A stretch of 64,000 nt of DNA from DASVVT01 sp036386415 (GTDB lineage Bacteria > Acidobacteriota > Blastocatellia > Pyrinomonadales > Pyrinomonadaceae): positions 14,557-78,556 of the forward strand of contig DASVVT010000061.1 in assembly GCA_036386415.1 (NCBI GenBank). The letters run 5' to 3'. This document shows positions 50,860 through 59,149 of the stretch, in pieces. Each line of letters begins with the position of its first letter. The first letter of the stretch is position 1. The position numbers and the translations under genes were made by a program. The notes under the pieces were generated by a model. The model made no database searches, was not told where the DNA came from, and worked only from the letters and a program-made list of their open reading frames with translations.

Positions 50860-52788
50860 ATGGCGACTGCTGAGAAGAGCTCAATTCCTGAACAGAGTTC
50901 TAAAGGGCGCTTAAAGCGCTGGCTCTTTAAGGGCATTAAAGAGCCGGAAGGCCCCCACGAGGGCGAGCACAAGCATCACCAGCACCCCTGGTGGAAAGTC
51001 ATGTGCCTGACCGGCGTCGATTATTTCTCGACGCTCGGATACCAACCGGGCATCGCTTTCCTGGCGGCTGGCGCGCTCTCGCCCGTAGCCACGCTGGTGC
51101 TGGTGCTCTTGACGCTCTTCGGGGCGCTGCCCATCTACTCGCGTGTCGCCGCCGAGAGCCCGCACGGGCAGGGCTCCATCTCGATGCTCGAAAGCCTGCT
51201 CGCGCGTTGGAAGGGCAAGCTGTTCGTGCTCGTCCTCTTGGGATTCGTGGCGACGGATTTCGTCATCACGATCACGCTCTCTGCGGCGGACGCGACCGCC
51301 CACATCGTCGAAAATCCGTTCTTCCCTCATTTCTTCCATCATCAGATCGGCGTCACACTGGGGCTCATCGCCATACTCAGCGCAGTCTTTCTCAAAGGCT
51401 TCAAAGAGGCGATTGGTATTGCAGTTCTTCTCGTGGCCGTCTATCTCGCGCTCAACCTCGTGGTGATTGGCGTCGGCCTTTATGAGCTAGCCACCCACCC
51501 TGAACATCTACCGGAGTGGAAAAATGCCCTGCTCGCGCATCCAAGGGTGCATGGCAATCCGTTATTAATAGTCGGCATCTCGCTTCTCTTATTCCCGAAG
51601 CTGGCGCTTGGCCTCTCCGGGTTTGAGACCGGAGTCGCCGTCATGCCGCTCGTGCGCGGGCCTGGGCGCATACGGAATACGCGTTTGATGCTTGTCACCG
51701 CCGCACTGATTATGAGCGTGCTGCTGATTGCGAGCAGCCTTGCCACAACGACTCTCATTCAGCCTCAGGAGTTTGAGGAAGGCGGAAGGGCGAACGGTCG
51801 CGCGCTGGCCTTTCTGGCTCACCAATACCTGGGGGAATGGTTCGGCACTGCTTACGATCTGAGTACGATCTCGATCCTCTGGTTCGCGGGAGCATCGGCG
51901 ATGGCCGGGTTGTTGAATATCGTCCCGCGCTACCTGCCGCGCTACGGGATGGCGCCGGAGTGGGCGAAAGCGACGCGCCCGCTGACGCTCGTTTTCACGA
52001 CCATCGCTTTCGCCGTGACGATCATCTTCAAGGCCGACGTAGACGCGCAGGGCGGAGCATACGCGACGGGCGTGCTCGTTCTGATGAGCTCGGCGGCTAT
52101 CGCCGTCGCCATCTCTGCCTGGCGCAGGGCGGAGCAGATGCGCTGGGCGTTCCTGCTGATCTCGCTCGTCTTCGCCTACACGACCGTCGTCAACATCATC
52201 GAGCGACCTGAAGGTATCAAGATCGCCTCTTTCTTCATCGGCGCGATCATCGGTGTATCCCTCGTCTCAAGGGTGATGCGGACGACGGAATTGCGCGTCG
52301 AAAGGGTGGAGCTGGATGAGATGGCGCGAACATTCGTCAACGAGATCAGCCAGGGCGAGATACGCATCGTCGCCAATCGCTGCGACAAGGGCGATGCAGA
52401 TGAGTACCAGTTGAAAGAGCAGGAGAAGCGTGCGGACAACCATATCCCGACCCACGACCCGATCCTCTTCTTCGAGGTCAATCCGGGCGACGCGTCCGAG
52501 TTCTCAGGAGTGCTCAAGGTGCAAGGCGTCTACGTCGATGGTTACCGCGTGCTGCGAGCTGTGAGTCCGGCTGTCCCTAATGCCATCGCCGCCTTCATGC
52601 TCCATCTGCGCGACAAGACAGGCAAGATACCGCACGTCTACTTTGGTTGGAGCGAGGGCAACCCGCTCATGTACCTGCTCAGATACGTTGCTTTCGGCGA
52701 AGGCGACACCGCGCCCGTCACGCACGAAGTCCTGCGACAGGCCGAGGAGAACCCTGCGCGCCGACCGGCGGTTCACGTCGGCGGGTAA
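50860..52788 (+). CDS. APC-superfamily permease under c-di-AMP riboswitch, K+-transporter candidate (second copy)
   Basis: This 642-residue paralogue of the upstream permease has the same HPWWKVMCLTGVDYFSTLGY block, about twelve helices and a matching C-terminal domain (NRCDKGDADEYQLKEQEKRA, HVYFGWSEGNP, RRPAVHVGG). It lacks the Ser/Arg-rich loop insertion of the first copy. ATG 50860 lies 26 nt after the terminator, so expression depends on read-through when c-di-AMP is low. In established cases this class controls KimA, Ktr or Kup potassium uptake; substrate here is inferred. The tandem pair arose by duplication, and only this copy has the switch. Confidence 0.82.
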   Translation: MATAEKSSIPEQSSKGRLKRWLFKGIKEPEGPHEGEHKHHQHPWWKVMCLTGVDYFSTLGYQPGIAFLAAGALSPVATLVLVLLTLFGALPIYSRVAAESPHGQGSISMLESLLARWKGKLFVLVLLGFVATDFVITITLSAADATAHIVENPFFPHFFHHQIGVTLGLIAILSAVFLKGFKEAIGIAVLLVAVYLALNLVVIGVGLYELATHPEHLPEWKNALLAHPRVHGNPLLIVGISLLLFPKLALGLSGFETGVAVMPLVRGPGRIRNTRLMLVTAALIMSVLLIASSLATTTLIQPQEFEEGGRANGRALAFLAHQYLGEWFGTAYDLSTISILWFAGASAMAGLLNIVPRYLPRYGMAPEWAKATRPLTLVFTTIAFAVTIIFKADVDAQGGAYATGVLVLMSSAAIAVAISAWRRAEQMRWAFLLISLVFAYTTVVNIIERPEGIKIASFFIGAIIGVSLVSRVMRTTELRVERVELDEMARTFVNEISQGEIRIVANRCDKGDADEYQLKEQEKRADNHIPTHDPILFFEVNPGDASEFSGVLKVQGVYVDGYRVLRAVSPAVPNAIAAFMLHLRDKTGKIPHVYFGWSEGNPLMYLLRYVAFGEGDTAPVTHEVLRQAEENPARRPAVHVGG

Positions 52789-52793
52789 AAAAA

Positions 52794-52862
52794 GTCAGGA
52801 GTCAGGAGTCAGGAGTCAACAGAAAGAACCTGTCTTTGACTACAGACTCCAGACTCCTGACT
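52794..52862. repeat. Heptamer inverted repeat (GTCAGGA units)
   Basis: GTCAGGAGTCAGGAGTCAGG continues to AACAGAAAGAACCTG, and the opposite arm is GACTCCAGACTCCTGACTG. It starts 6 nt after the transporter stop. Confidence 0.9.
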
Positions 52863-52866
52863 GTTC

Positions 52867-53244
52867 TTAGTGTATCTCGCTCTCGGGCGTGCGTCCTGCG
52901 AGGAAGCAGGAGCGGCAGTAAACGGGTCGCCCTTGCGACGGGTAGAAAGGCACGGTCGTCTGTTGCCCACACTGCGCGCATTGAACAGAGACCTCTATGC
53001 GCTGGCGGATACCGGAGGCCTGCGCGGCGGCGATGGCGGCGAGACGTTCGTTCTTGGCCTGCTTGCAGGGCTTGCACCGCTTGGGCTCGTTCTTCAAGCC
53101 TTTGTCATGAAAAAAGACCTGCTCGCCAGCCGTCCAGATAAAATCATCTCCGCAGTCGACACACTTGATCGTCTGGTCCTCGAACTCCATTTCAGAATGA
53201 CTCCACTTCCCATTGGATGCGCTTGCGACTTGAGTTTGTGGCAT
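52867..53244 (-). CDS. Zinc-ribbon protein with two CxxC pairs
   Basis: This 125-residue protein resembles short CxxC-CxxC proteins used as zinc binders. Pair one is KCVDCGDDFIWTAGEQVFFH with CKPCKQAKNE; pair two is CAQCGQQTTVPF with CRSCF. The pattern TAGEQVFF(H/F)DKGL(K)N(E)P is typical of the probable zinc-ribbon domain protein family in bacteria. Function is unknown. ATG 53244 follows GGTGGGG, so the upstream opening at 53283 is not used. Confidence 0.8.
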   Translation of the reverse strand: MPQTQVASASNGKWSHSEMEFEDQTIKCVDCGDDFIWTAGEQVFFHDKGLKNEPKRCKPCKQAKNERLAAIAAAQASGIRQRIEVSVQCAQCGQQTTVPFYPSQGRPVYCRSCFLAGRTPESEIH

Positions 53245-53826
53245 GATTGAAATCCCCACCGATTCGGTTTCTGCGTTGAGCACGAGCGGTGCGGGACGCC
53301 GCTCAACGCGCTTGTAGCTGTCAATGTATTGGCTTGCGAGGAGGCCGCCATTTATGTATTACTTCGACGAACTTCCTTGGCAACTATACAGGCTGGCTAA
53401 AGCAGGCGCGTGACCGTGATGCGTTAGCTGTCGCCAGGTTTGAAGGGATACCCTAAAGGCTGCGGATAAGATTTCGAAATTCTCTCGGACACCCGAAATA
53501 TTTTAGCGCTAACTTGAACGTCAAACTATCTTCGACGTCTATTTCCGCCAGGCGCTTTCCCTCCTTGAACATCTTGATCTGCTTTCAGTCACCTGAAAAC
53601 GACCATTTCTATAGCTTGCAAAGTATAACCATCACGAAACTGTGTCAAGGTCTGAGCGTACAAGTTTGAACGGTAGCGTACAAAAGTGGCGCTCCGGACA
53701 GCGTCACACAGCAGCCGAGGAGCGCCGAACTTTTGCCCCTGATCGTCTTGACAGAGAAGAGAGAGCGTGCCAGCATCCGCTCGTTTCATTTCATCAATTC
53801 AGGCGGACGTGAGAGAAACCGGCTTC
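53245..53826. other. Intergenic region, 580 bp, no gene recognised
   Basis: A minus-strand TTGACA-like and TATACT pair near 53630-53655 is a weak promoter candidate, with a 15-bp spacer. A plus-strand TTGACA is at 53749. No stable hairpin or coding frame stands out. Confidence 0.4.
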
Positions 53827-55119
53827 ATGAATATTCTCGTCATAGGCTCAGGCGGACGTGAGCATGCGCTCGTGTGGGCGATAGGAAAGAGCATGCGTCG
53901 GCAGCTAAAGCTTTACTGCGCGCCCGGCAACGCGGGCATCGCGCAGGTGGCCGAGTGCGTACCCACAGATGCGACAGACGTTTCTGGCCTCGCTCGATTT
54001 GCGGAGGAGATGAGGATAGACCTCACTGTGGTCGGCGGGGAAGCGCCGCTTGCCGCAGGCATCGTGGACGAGTTTGAAAGGCGCAGCCTGCCTATAGCGG
54101 GCGCGAGCCGTCAAGCGGCGCAGCTTGAATCGAGCAAGGCTTTCGCTAAAGACTTCATGGCTCGCCACAATATTCCGACGGCGCGTTACCGTATTGCAGA
54201 TTCGGCCACGCAGGCCAGAGAGATATTACGCAGTGGCGAGTTTGGTGCGGCAGACTCTGCGGTCGTGGTCAAGGCTGATGGTCTGGCGGCGGGCAAGGGC
54301 GTCGTCGTCGCACGCTCAATCATGGAAGCCGAGGGCGCTGTGGAAGATTTGATGGAGCGGGGCTCGGTCGGTATGGATGCAGCGCGGCGGGTCGTCATCG
54401 AAGAGGCTCTTGAAGGGCGTGAAGCCTCGCTGCTTCTCTTCGCAGACGGGCGCGACTACGCCCTAATGCCTGCGGCGCGCGATCATAAGCGGGTCGGCGA
54501 AAATGACACGGGGCCGAACACGGGCGGCATGGGCGCGATCACAGCCCCCAATGTGCTGGATGACGCAACGCTCAACCAGGTCGTGCGTGAAATAGTCGAG
54601 CCGACGCTCGATGGCGCGTGCTCTGAAGGCTTACGCTTTCGCGGCGTACTCTTCGTCGGCTTGATGCTCACGATGAAAGGCCCGCGCGTGCTTGAATACA
54701 ACGTGCGCTTCGGCGACCCAGAAGCCCAGGCGATCCTCGTCCGATTGCGCACCGATCTCGTTGATGTGTTTGAAGCGGTCGCGCGAGGGCATCTGGGCAG
54801 CGTGCCCGTCGAGTGGACGGCAGAATCTTCCGCCTGCGTCGTGATGGCGGCGCGCGGCTACCCGGCGCGACCCGAAACCGGCGCTCACATTCAAGGTCTG
54901 GAGCGTGCTGCCGAACATCAGGGCGTGCAAATCTTCCACGCCGGAACGTCCCGCACGCCGGATGGCGAGTGGCTCACGGCGGGCGGGCGCGTTCTGGGCG
55001 TCACGGCCACAGCACAGACCCTGGAACGCGCGCTTGGTCGCTGCTACGATGCGGTCAGCGAAATTCAGTGGGATGGGATGCATTACCGGCGCGACATTGG
55101 TAGATTTAGAGAGAAATGA
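53827..55119 (+). CDS. purD: Phosphoribosylamine-glycine ligase
   Basis: This 430-residue ATP-grasp ligase catalyses the second step of purine synthesis (PRA plus Gly to GAR). Marks are MNILVIGSGGREHALVWAIG at the N-terminus, then YCAPGNAGIA, DLTVVGGEAPLAAGIVDEF, VVVKADGLAAGKGVVVA, DHKRVGENDTGPNTGGMGAI and LEYNVRFGDPEAQAI. The length is typical. The ATG at 53827 is used; the open frame upstream to 53767 would add 20 residues not found in the family. The stop TGA lies in an AATGATGAA repeat unit. It precedes purE. Confidence 0.96.
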   Translation: MNILVIGSGGREHALVWAIGKSMRRQLKLYCAPGNAGIAQVAECVPTDATDVSGLARFAEEMRIDLTVVGGEAPLAAGIVDEFERRSLPIAGASRQAAQLESSKAFAKDFMARHNIPTARYRIADSATQAREILRSGEFGAADSAVVVKADGLAAGKGVVVARSIMEAEGAVEDLMERGSVGMDAARRVVIEEALEGREASLLLFADGRDYALMPAARDHKRVGENDTGPNTGGMGAITAPNVLDDATLNQVVREIVEPTLDGACSEGLRFRGVLFVGLMLTMKGPRVLEYNVRFGDPEAQAILVRLRTDLVDVFEAVARGHLGSVPVEWTAESSACVVMAARGYPARPETGAHIQGLERAAEHQGVQIFHAGTSRTPDGEWLTAGGRVLGVTATAQTLERALGRCYDAVSEIQWDGMHYRRDIGRFREK

Positions 55120-55221
55120 TGAACGAGTAATGATGAATGCGGAATGAAAAGAAGAACCGTTCAGCTTTTATTTCAGGCTGTTTCTTTTAATTCATCATTC
55201 TGCATTCATCATTCCTCATTT
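55117..55221. repeat. Intergenic inverted repeat (AATGATGAA units)
   Basis: AATGATGAACGAGTAATGAT and GAATGCGGAATGAAAAGAAG on the left are mirrored by CATTCTGCATTCATCATTCC on the right. It overlaps the purD stop. Confidence 0.85.
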
Positions 55222-55247
55222 GCTTTATTAAAGGGGGCAAGACGAGA

Positions 55248-55766
55248 ATGGCTGAATCCAATGTAATGGTCTCTATATTGATGGGGTCGGATAGCGACCT
55301 TGAGGTGATGAAGGAGGCGGCGCGCGTGCTCGAAGAGTTTGGCGTCGCTTACGAGATAGATGTGACTTCGGCTCATCGCTCGCCCGAGCGTACGCGCCGG
55401 ATCGTGGGCGAAGCTCCGGCGCGCGGCGTGCGGGTCTTTATTATCGGCGCGGGCGCGGCGGCGCACCTGGCGGGCGTGGTGGCTGCGGAGTCGACTTTGC
55501 CCGTCATCGGCGTGCCGCTCGACGCGTCTGCCCTGCACGGCATTGATGCGCTTTACGCGACCGTGCAGATGCCAGCCGGAATCCCGGTCGCGACCATGGC
55601 AATCGGCAAGGCAGGCGCGACGAACGCCGCGATTTTAGCCGTTGAAATCCTCGCCATTTCCGACGCGGGGCTGCAAAGCAAACTTCAGGATCACAAGCGC
55701 AAATTGGCCGAGGGCGTGGAGCGTAAGTCCGCCGCCCTCAGTGAGCGCCTGCGTGCGGAAAAGTAG
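55248..55766 (+). CDS. purE: N5-carboxyaminoimidazole ribonucleotide mutase
   Basis: This 172-residue class I PurE has GSDSDLEVMKEAARVLEEFG, VTSAHRSPERT, IGAGAAAHLAGVVAAE and TVQMPAGIPVATMAIGKAGA. All the active-site segments are present. It acts in purine synthesis with PurK, which is not in the window. It is 128 nt after purD on the same strand, with the repeat in between. Confidence 0.95.
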   Translation: MAESNVMVSILMGSDSDLEVMKEAARVLEEFGVAYEIDVTSAHRSPERTRRIVGEAPARGVRVFIIGAGAAAHLAGVVAAESTLPVIGVPLDASALHGIDALYATVQMPAGIPVATMAIGKAGATNAAILAVEILAISDAGLQSKLQDHKRKLAEGVERKSAALSERLRAEK

Positions 55767-55975
55767 CATGCGGCACGGCGCCCCTTCCCGCTCTGGCAGC
55801 GCGCGCGTGACTCCTGTTATACTCAGGCAAGAAAGGGCTGGTAAATCCGAAACCGCACCGCCTGATACATCGTACAACCAAGGGCGCAGGCGACTATCGT
55901 AGGAAGAACGGCCTGATGGCGCGGCGAACCTCAGGATGCGGCGGATCATTTAATTGCCGGAGGACGTGAGACGAG

Positions 55976-56716
55976 ATGGGACTTTGGAGCAGAGTTAAGC
56001 GATCTTTTCGCTCGCTATTCGGTGGTATTGTGGAGAGGACGGAAGACCCCGAACTCATCCTTCAGCAGACCATACGCGATATGCGCGACCGCGTGCCGGA
56101 GCTGAATAACTCCGTCGCGCAGGTGATGGCGACCGAGAAATTGCTCGCCAAGAATAAGGAGCGTCTCGAAACTCAAGTCGTTGATCTCGACTCGAAGATC
56201 AAGGCTTCGGTCAAGATGGGGCGCGACGACATCGCCACGGCCTACATCGGACAGTTGCAGCAGGCGCAACTTGATCTCACGAAAACCTCGCAGCAACTTG
56301 AGCACGCGACCGCAGCATCCAAGCAAGCGCTCAAGGCGCGCGACAACTACGTGCTTCAGATGCAGAGGCGCTCGGCTGAAGCGATGCAGCTCATCAATCA
56401 GTCGAAGCAGGCGAAGCTGCAAGAGCAACTGGCGCAGACGATGGAGACGTTCAATCTCGGCGACGATGCTTCGACCTTCTCCGAGATGCGCGAGAAGATA
56501 GACCGCCGCGCCGCCGCCGCCGAAGCCAAGATGCAGCTCGGCACTTCTTCGGTTGATAACCAGATGCAGGAGATCGAGCGCGAAGCCATGGACATGCAAT
56601 TGCAGGACAAGCTGCTCGAATACAAACGCGACATGGGCTTGCTGCCGAGTTCGACCGGCGGCACGCGGGAAGCCTTGCCGGCGGCGGGCGAAACCAGCAA
56701 GGGTAGCCAGGGGTAG
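55976..56716 (+). CDS. PspA/IM30-family membrane-stress protein
   Basis: This 246-residue protein is the typical length for the PspA/Vipp1 family. It has an amphipathic N-terminal helix (MGLWSRVKRSFRSLFGGIVE), then ILQQTIRDMRDRVPELNNSV and a long coiled coil (LQQAQLDLTKTSQQLEHATA). These proteins oligomerise on the inner membrane and maintain it under stress. It is 87 nt before a helical membrane protein that probably works with it. The start at 55976 places the amphipathic helix at residue 1. Confidence 0.9.
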   Translation: MGLWSRVKRSFRSLFGGIVERTEDPELILQQTIRDMRDRVPELNNSVAQVMATEKLLAKNKERLETQVVDLDSKIKASVKMGRDDIATAYIGQLQQAQLDLTKTSQQLEHATAASKQALKARDNYVLQMQRRSAEAMQLINQSKQAKLQEQLAQTMETFNLGDDASTFSEMREKIDRRAAAAEAKMQLGTSSVDNQMQEIEREAMDMQLQDKLLEYKRDMGLLPSSTGGTREALPAAGETSKGSQG

Positions 56717-56803
56717 TGCTCGCGAGGAAACCGAAAAGCGCACCCGTCTTGAATCGAAGGCCGCGCGCTCTTTTTCGCAACACTTTTATTCTAATTTACG
56801 GCG

Positions 56804-57643
56804 ATGGCAGACCTGTCAAAGTTTAATCTACAGTACCTGAAAGAAGCGCTCAAAGAGCCCGTCAACTTCTGGGGCATGGCGGGTTTCGCAGTCGCCGCTG
56901 CGTACACACAAAGTGTCATCCCGCTCGGTGCGGCAATCGCCGCCGAGGGGCTGTACCTGGCTGCCGTGCCCGCCAGTTCGCTCTACCGTCGCCTGGTCGA
57001 TAAACGGCAGAAGGATCGTATCCGGCGGCTGCGCGAGGCCCAGCGCGAAAACGTCATCAAGGGCTTCGACCCGCGCGAGCGCGAGGCCGTCGAGTACCTG
57101 CGCTGGATGAAGAACCAGATCTACTCGAACTACACGAAGTTCACCGGCACGAAAGAGATTCCAGAGAATATACGCAGCCTGGATCAGCGCTGGGAAGATT
57201 TCGTAGACCTTTTGGATGTCTACCGGCGGCGCAAAAATCACCTGCGCTCGATCAACCGTCAGGCCGTCCAGAATCAATTGACGCAGGCCGAGCGTGCTGT
57301 CGAAAGCGCGCCCGACGAGCGCTCACGTCGCGTCCAGCAGGCGAACGTCGAAATACTGAAGCGCCGCGTCGCGGCCTTCAACGATCTGGAGCGCTCCGTC
57401 AAGCTCGTCGAAGGGCAGCTCCAGTCCATCGAAAACTTCTTCGGCCTCGTCAACGATCAGGTCGTCACCTTACCGACTCCCGAAAGAGTCTCCGCTCTAG
57501 ACTTCGAGCAGTTGAGCGATTCCATCGCCATGACCAAGCAGATGCTCGAAGAGACCTCCGACATGATGGGCGCGCTCGATAGCCATAACCGCGAAATCGG
57601 CAACTATGACCTGCTCGTCTCAAACACCTCCTCAACAAAATAG
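56804..57643 (+). CDS. Coiled-coil membrane-associated protein, probable PspA partner
   Basis: This 279-residue protein has a weak hydrophobic stretch at residues 22-60 (FWGMAGFAVAAAYTQSVIPL, then AAEGLYLAAVPASSLYRRLV) and a long charged helical body (VEYLRWMKNQIYSNYTKFTG, LRSINRQAVQNQLTQAERAV). No family was recognised. Its position directly after the pspA-like gene on the same strand suggests a partner role in membrane protection. The stop TAG falls in the left arm of the repeat 57640-57710. Confidence 0.65.
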   Translation: MADLSKFNLQYLKEALKEPVNFWGMAGFAVAAAYTQSVIPLGAAIAAEGLYLAAVPASSLYRRLVDKRQKDRIRRLREAQRENVIKGFDPREREAVEYLRWMKNQIYSNYTKFTGTKEIPENIRSLDQRWEDFVDLLDVYRRRKNHLRSINRQAVQNQLTQAERAVESAPDERSRRVQQANVEILKRRVAAFNDLERSVKLVEGQLQSIENFFGLVNDQVVTLPTPERVSALDFEQLSDSIAMTKQMLEETSDMMGALDSHNREIGNYDLLVSNTSSTK

Positions 57644-57710
57644 GAGTTAAGGGTTCAGGGTTGGATAAAGACAGCTTCTAGTTTTACCGACCCCTAACTC
57701 CTATCCCCGC
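57640..57710. repeat. Inverted repeat spanning the stops of two convergent genes (ATAGGAGTTAGGG type)
   Basis: ATAGGAGTTAAGGGTTCAGG on the left is mirrored by CCCCTAACTCCTATCCCC on the right. The left arm supplies the TAG of the plus-strand gene and the right arm supplies the TAG of the minus-strand gene. Confidence 0.85.
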
Positions 57711-58626
57711 TTTTAACGATCTCTTCCAGCGCAGCTTCATCAAGGCGGTAGCTTGAATTACAAAAATGGCAGGTCATCACCGCACCCTTGTCTTCATTCA
57801 ACATCGATTCCAGTTCAGTTTGATCAATTGAAGCGATCAACGATACGGCTCGTTCGTAAGAGCACTGACACGTGAAGCTGACCACCCTTTCAGACAGGAT
57901 TTCAAACTCGATAGACCCGAGAGCCGCGCGCAAGAGATCAACGGGGGGCGCGCCTTCACGTATCATCGTCGTGGTCTGCGGCGCTCGATTCACGGATGAC
58001 TCAATCGCTGCCACCGTCCGTTCATCTGCGCCGGGCATGATCTGAATCACAAGGCCGCCCGCTGCTGAGACGTAAGCACCGTCAGGTTCATGTGCTTGCA
58101 TGAGAACACCGAGCATTACGGCTGAGGGGATCTGTTCAGACTTCGTCAAGTAGTAAGCGAAGTCTTCTGCTATCTCGCCGGAGATAATAGGGACCGATCC
58201 GCGATATGGCTCACGGTACAGCCCCACGTCGTAACCCGACTCGCGCGTTACGTAGAACATGCCGTTGCCGACAATCGCCCGTACATCGAATTTGCCCGCG
58301 CCGTTGAGTGGCGCATGTGCCAGAGGATTACGCACGTAGCCGCGCACATGCCCTCGTGCGTTAGCTTCAGCCGTGATGCCGCCAATTGGCCCATCAACGA
58401 CGAGCTGCACAGTCAAACGATCCAACTCCTTCAGGCTCGACCCGAGAAGCAGCGCGCCTGTCAGTGTGCGCCCCAATGCCGCCGCCACCGTCGGCGAGGT
58501 CTCATGCCGCCGCGCAGCCTCTGCCACCAGATTCGTGGTCACAGCCGCCATACAGCGCACCATGCCGTCGGCGGCAGTACCGTGTACAAGAATATCCGCT
58601 GTTTCCAATTCCTTCCGTTCCTCCAA
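57694..58626 (-). CDS. hslO: Hsp33 redox-regulated chaperone
   Basis: This 310-residue protein has the Hsp33 fold and its redox switch: CQC at about residue 251 and CHFC 30 residues later (CxC-X30-CxxC) holding zinc in the reduced form. Other marks are RRHETSPTVAAALGRTLTGA, GPIGGITAEANARGHVRGYV and GLVIQIMPGA. It prevents aggregation under oxidative stress. The start is a TTG at 58626; a second TTG six codons in (58608) has GGAGG and AAGGA upstream and is an alternative. Its C-terminal codons lie in the repeat arm. Confidence 0.95.
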   Translation of the reverse strand: MEERKELETADILVHGTAADGMVRCMAAVTTNLVAEAARRHETSPTVAAALGRTLTGALLLGSSLKELDRLTVQLVVDGPIGGITAEANARGHVRGYVRNPLAHAPLNGAGKFDVRAIVGNGMFYVTRESGYDVGLYREPYRGSVPIISGEIAEDFAYYLTKSEQIPSAVMLGVLMQAHEPDGAYVSAAGGLVIQIMPGADERTVAAIESSVNRAPQTTTMIREGAPPVDLLRAALGSIEFEILSERVVSFTCQCSYERAVSLIASIDQTELESMLNEDKGAVMTCHFCNSSYRLDEAALEEIVKSGDRS

Positions 58627-58893
58627 TGCTCCTCAGTTCGACTTTCCTTTCGCTCACCGAGAGAAAAATCCTCTAGTTGGAATCTTAAATGAGGACGCCC
58701 GGATTGTGCATTCCGCATTATGCATCCTGGACGATTTATGGCTAAACTTAGAGTCACAGCCCGGGATGAGCCGAACCCGTAGACTGACGCCTCCAAAGCT
58801 CTTGAAGGCGATCTTTAGATGCGCCAAAGGGGGGATAATAAGTTGAGGTAATCTCTTAACTCATACACTCTATTGCACTGAAAAAAAAGATAG

Positions 58894-58909
58894 CCACAAT
58901 ATATTGACA
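58894..58909 (+). promoter_or_regulatory. NrdR-like box
   Basis: CCACAATATATTGACA matches 13 of 16 positions of the NrdR consensus ACACWATATATWGTGT, with the central 12 positions exact. It overlaps the -35 element of the promoter. A weaker second candidate (11 of 16) at 58921 is 27 bp away rather than the usual 31-32 bp. Confidence 0.55.
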
Positions 58910-58932
58910 TCATCTTAATAAAAATGTATATT
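58904..58932 (+). promoter_or_regulatory. Promoter of nrdJ
   Basis: TTGACA (58904-58909), a 17-bp spacer and TATATT (58927-58932). This is the best sigma70-type match in the window. Confidence 0.8.
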
Positions 58933-59149
58933 GCGCCCTGCTTGAGACGAAGCGCTGAAAGCGAAGGATGCCGGGAGCCCTAAACCGCCCTCCGCACGGG
59001 ATTTTGTCGCTTCGAATAGGCCAACCGCGCGAGTATCCGAACCACATTATTCAACGGCGCGTCAGAAGCGGTGCACGCGCCAAAGTCTTTTGAGAGCAAC
59101 CGAAACGCCTCGCCGCCATCTCGCATGGCGCGGGAAAGGCAGAACAAAG

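Larger units (their letters stand above)
58627..59149. other. Regulatory intergenic region upstream of nrdJ
   Basis: It contains the NrdR-like box and promoter (58894-58932) and a 5' leader of about 210 nt. In the leader, CGAAGCG (58948-58954) can pair with CGCTTCG (59010-59016) around a GC-rich loop. No reading frame is convincing. Confidence 0.6.

Noticed and set aside
53801..53866. 17-bp direct repeat around the purD start
   Set aside because: TCAGGCGGACGTGAG occurs twice, once within conserved codons of purD (GSGGRE). One copy is explained by coding, so chance or local duplication is enough.
58940..59149. Cobalamin riboswitch upstream of the B12-dependent reductase
   Set aside because: I looked for the B12-box and related segments and did not find them; only a general stem is seen.
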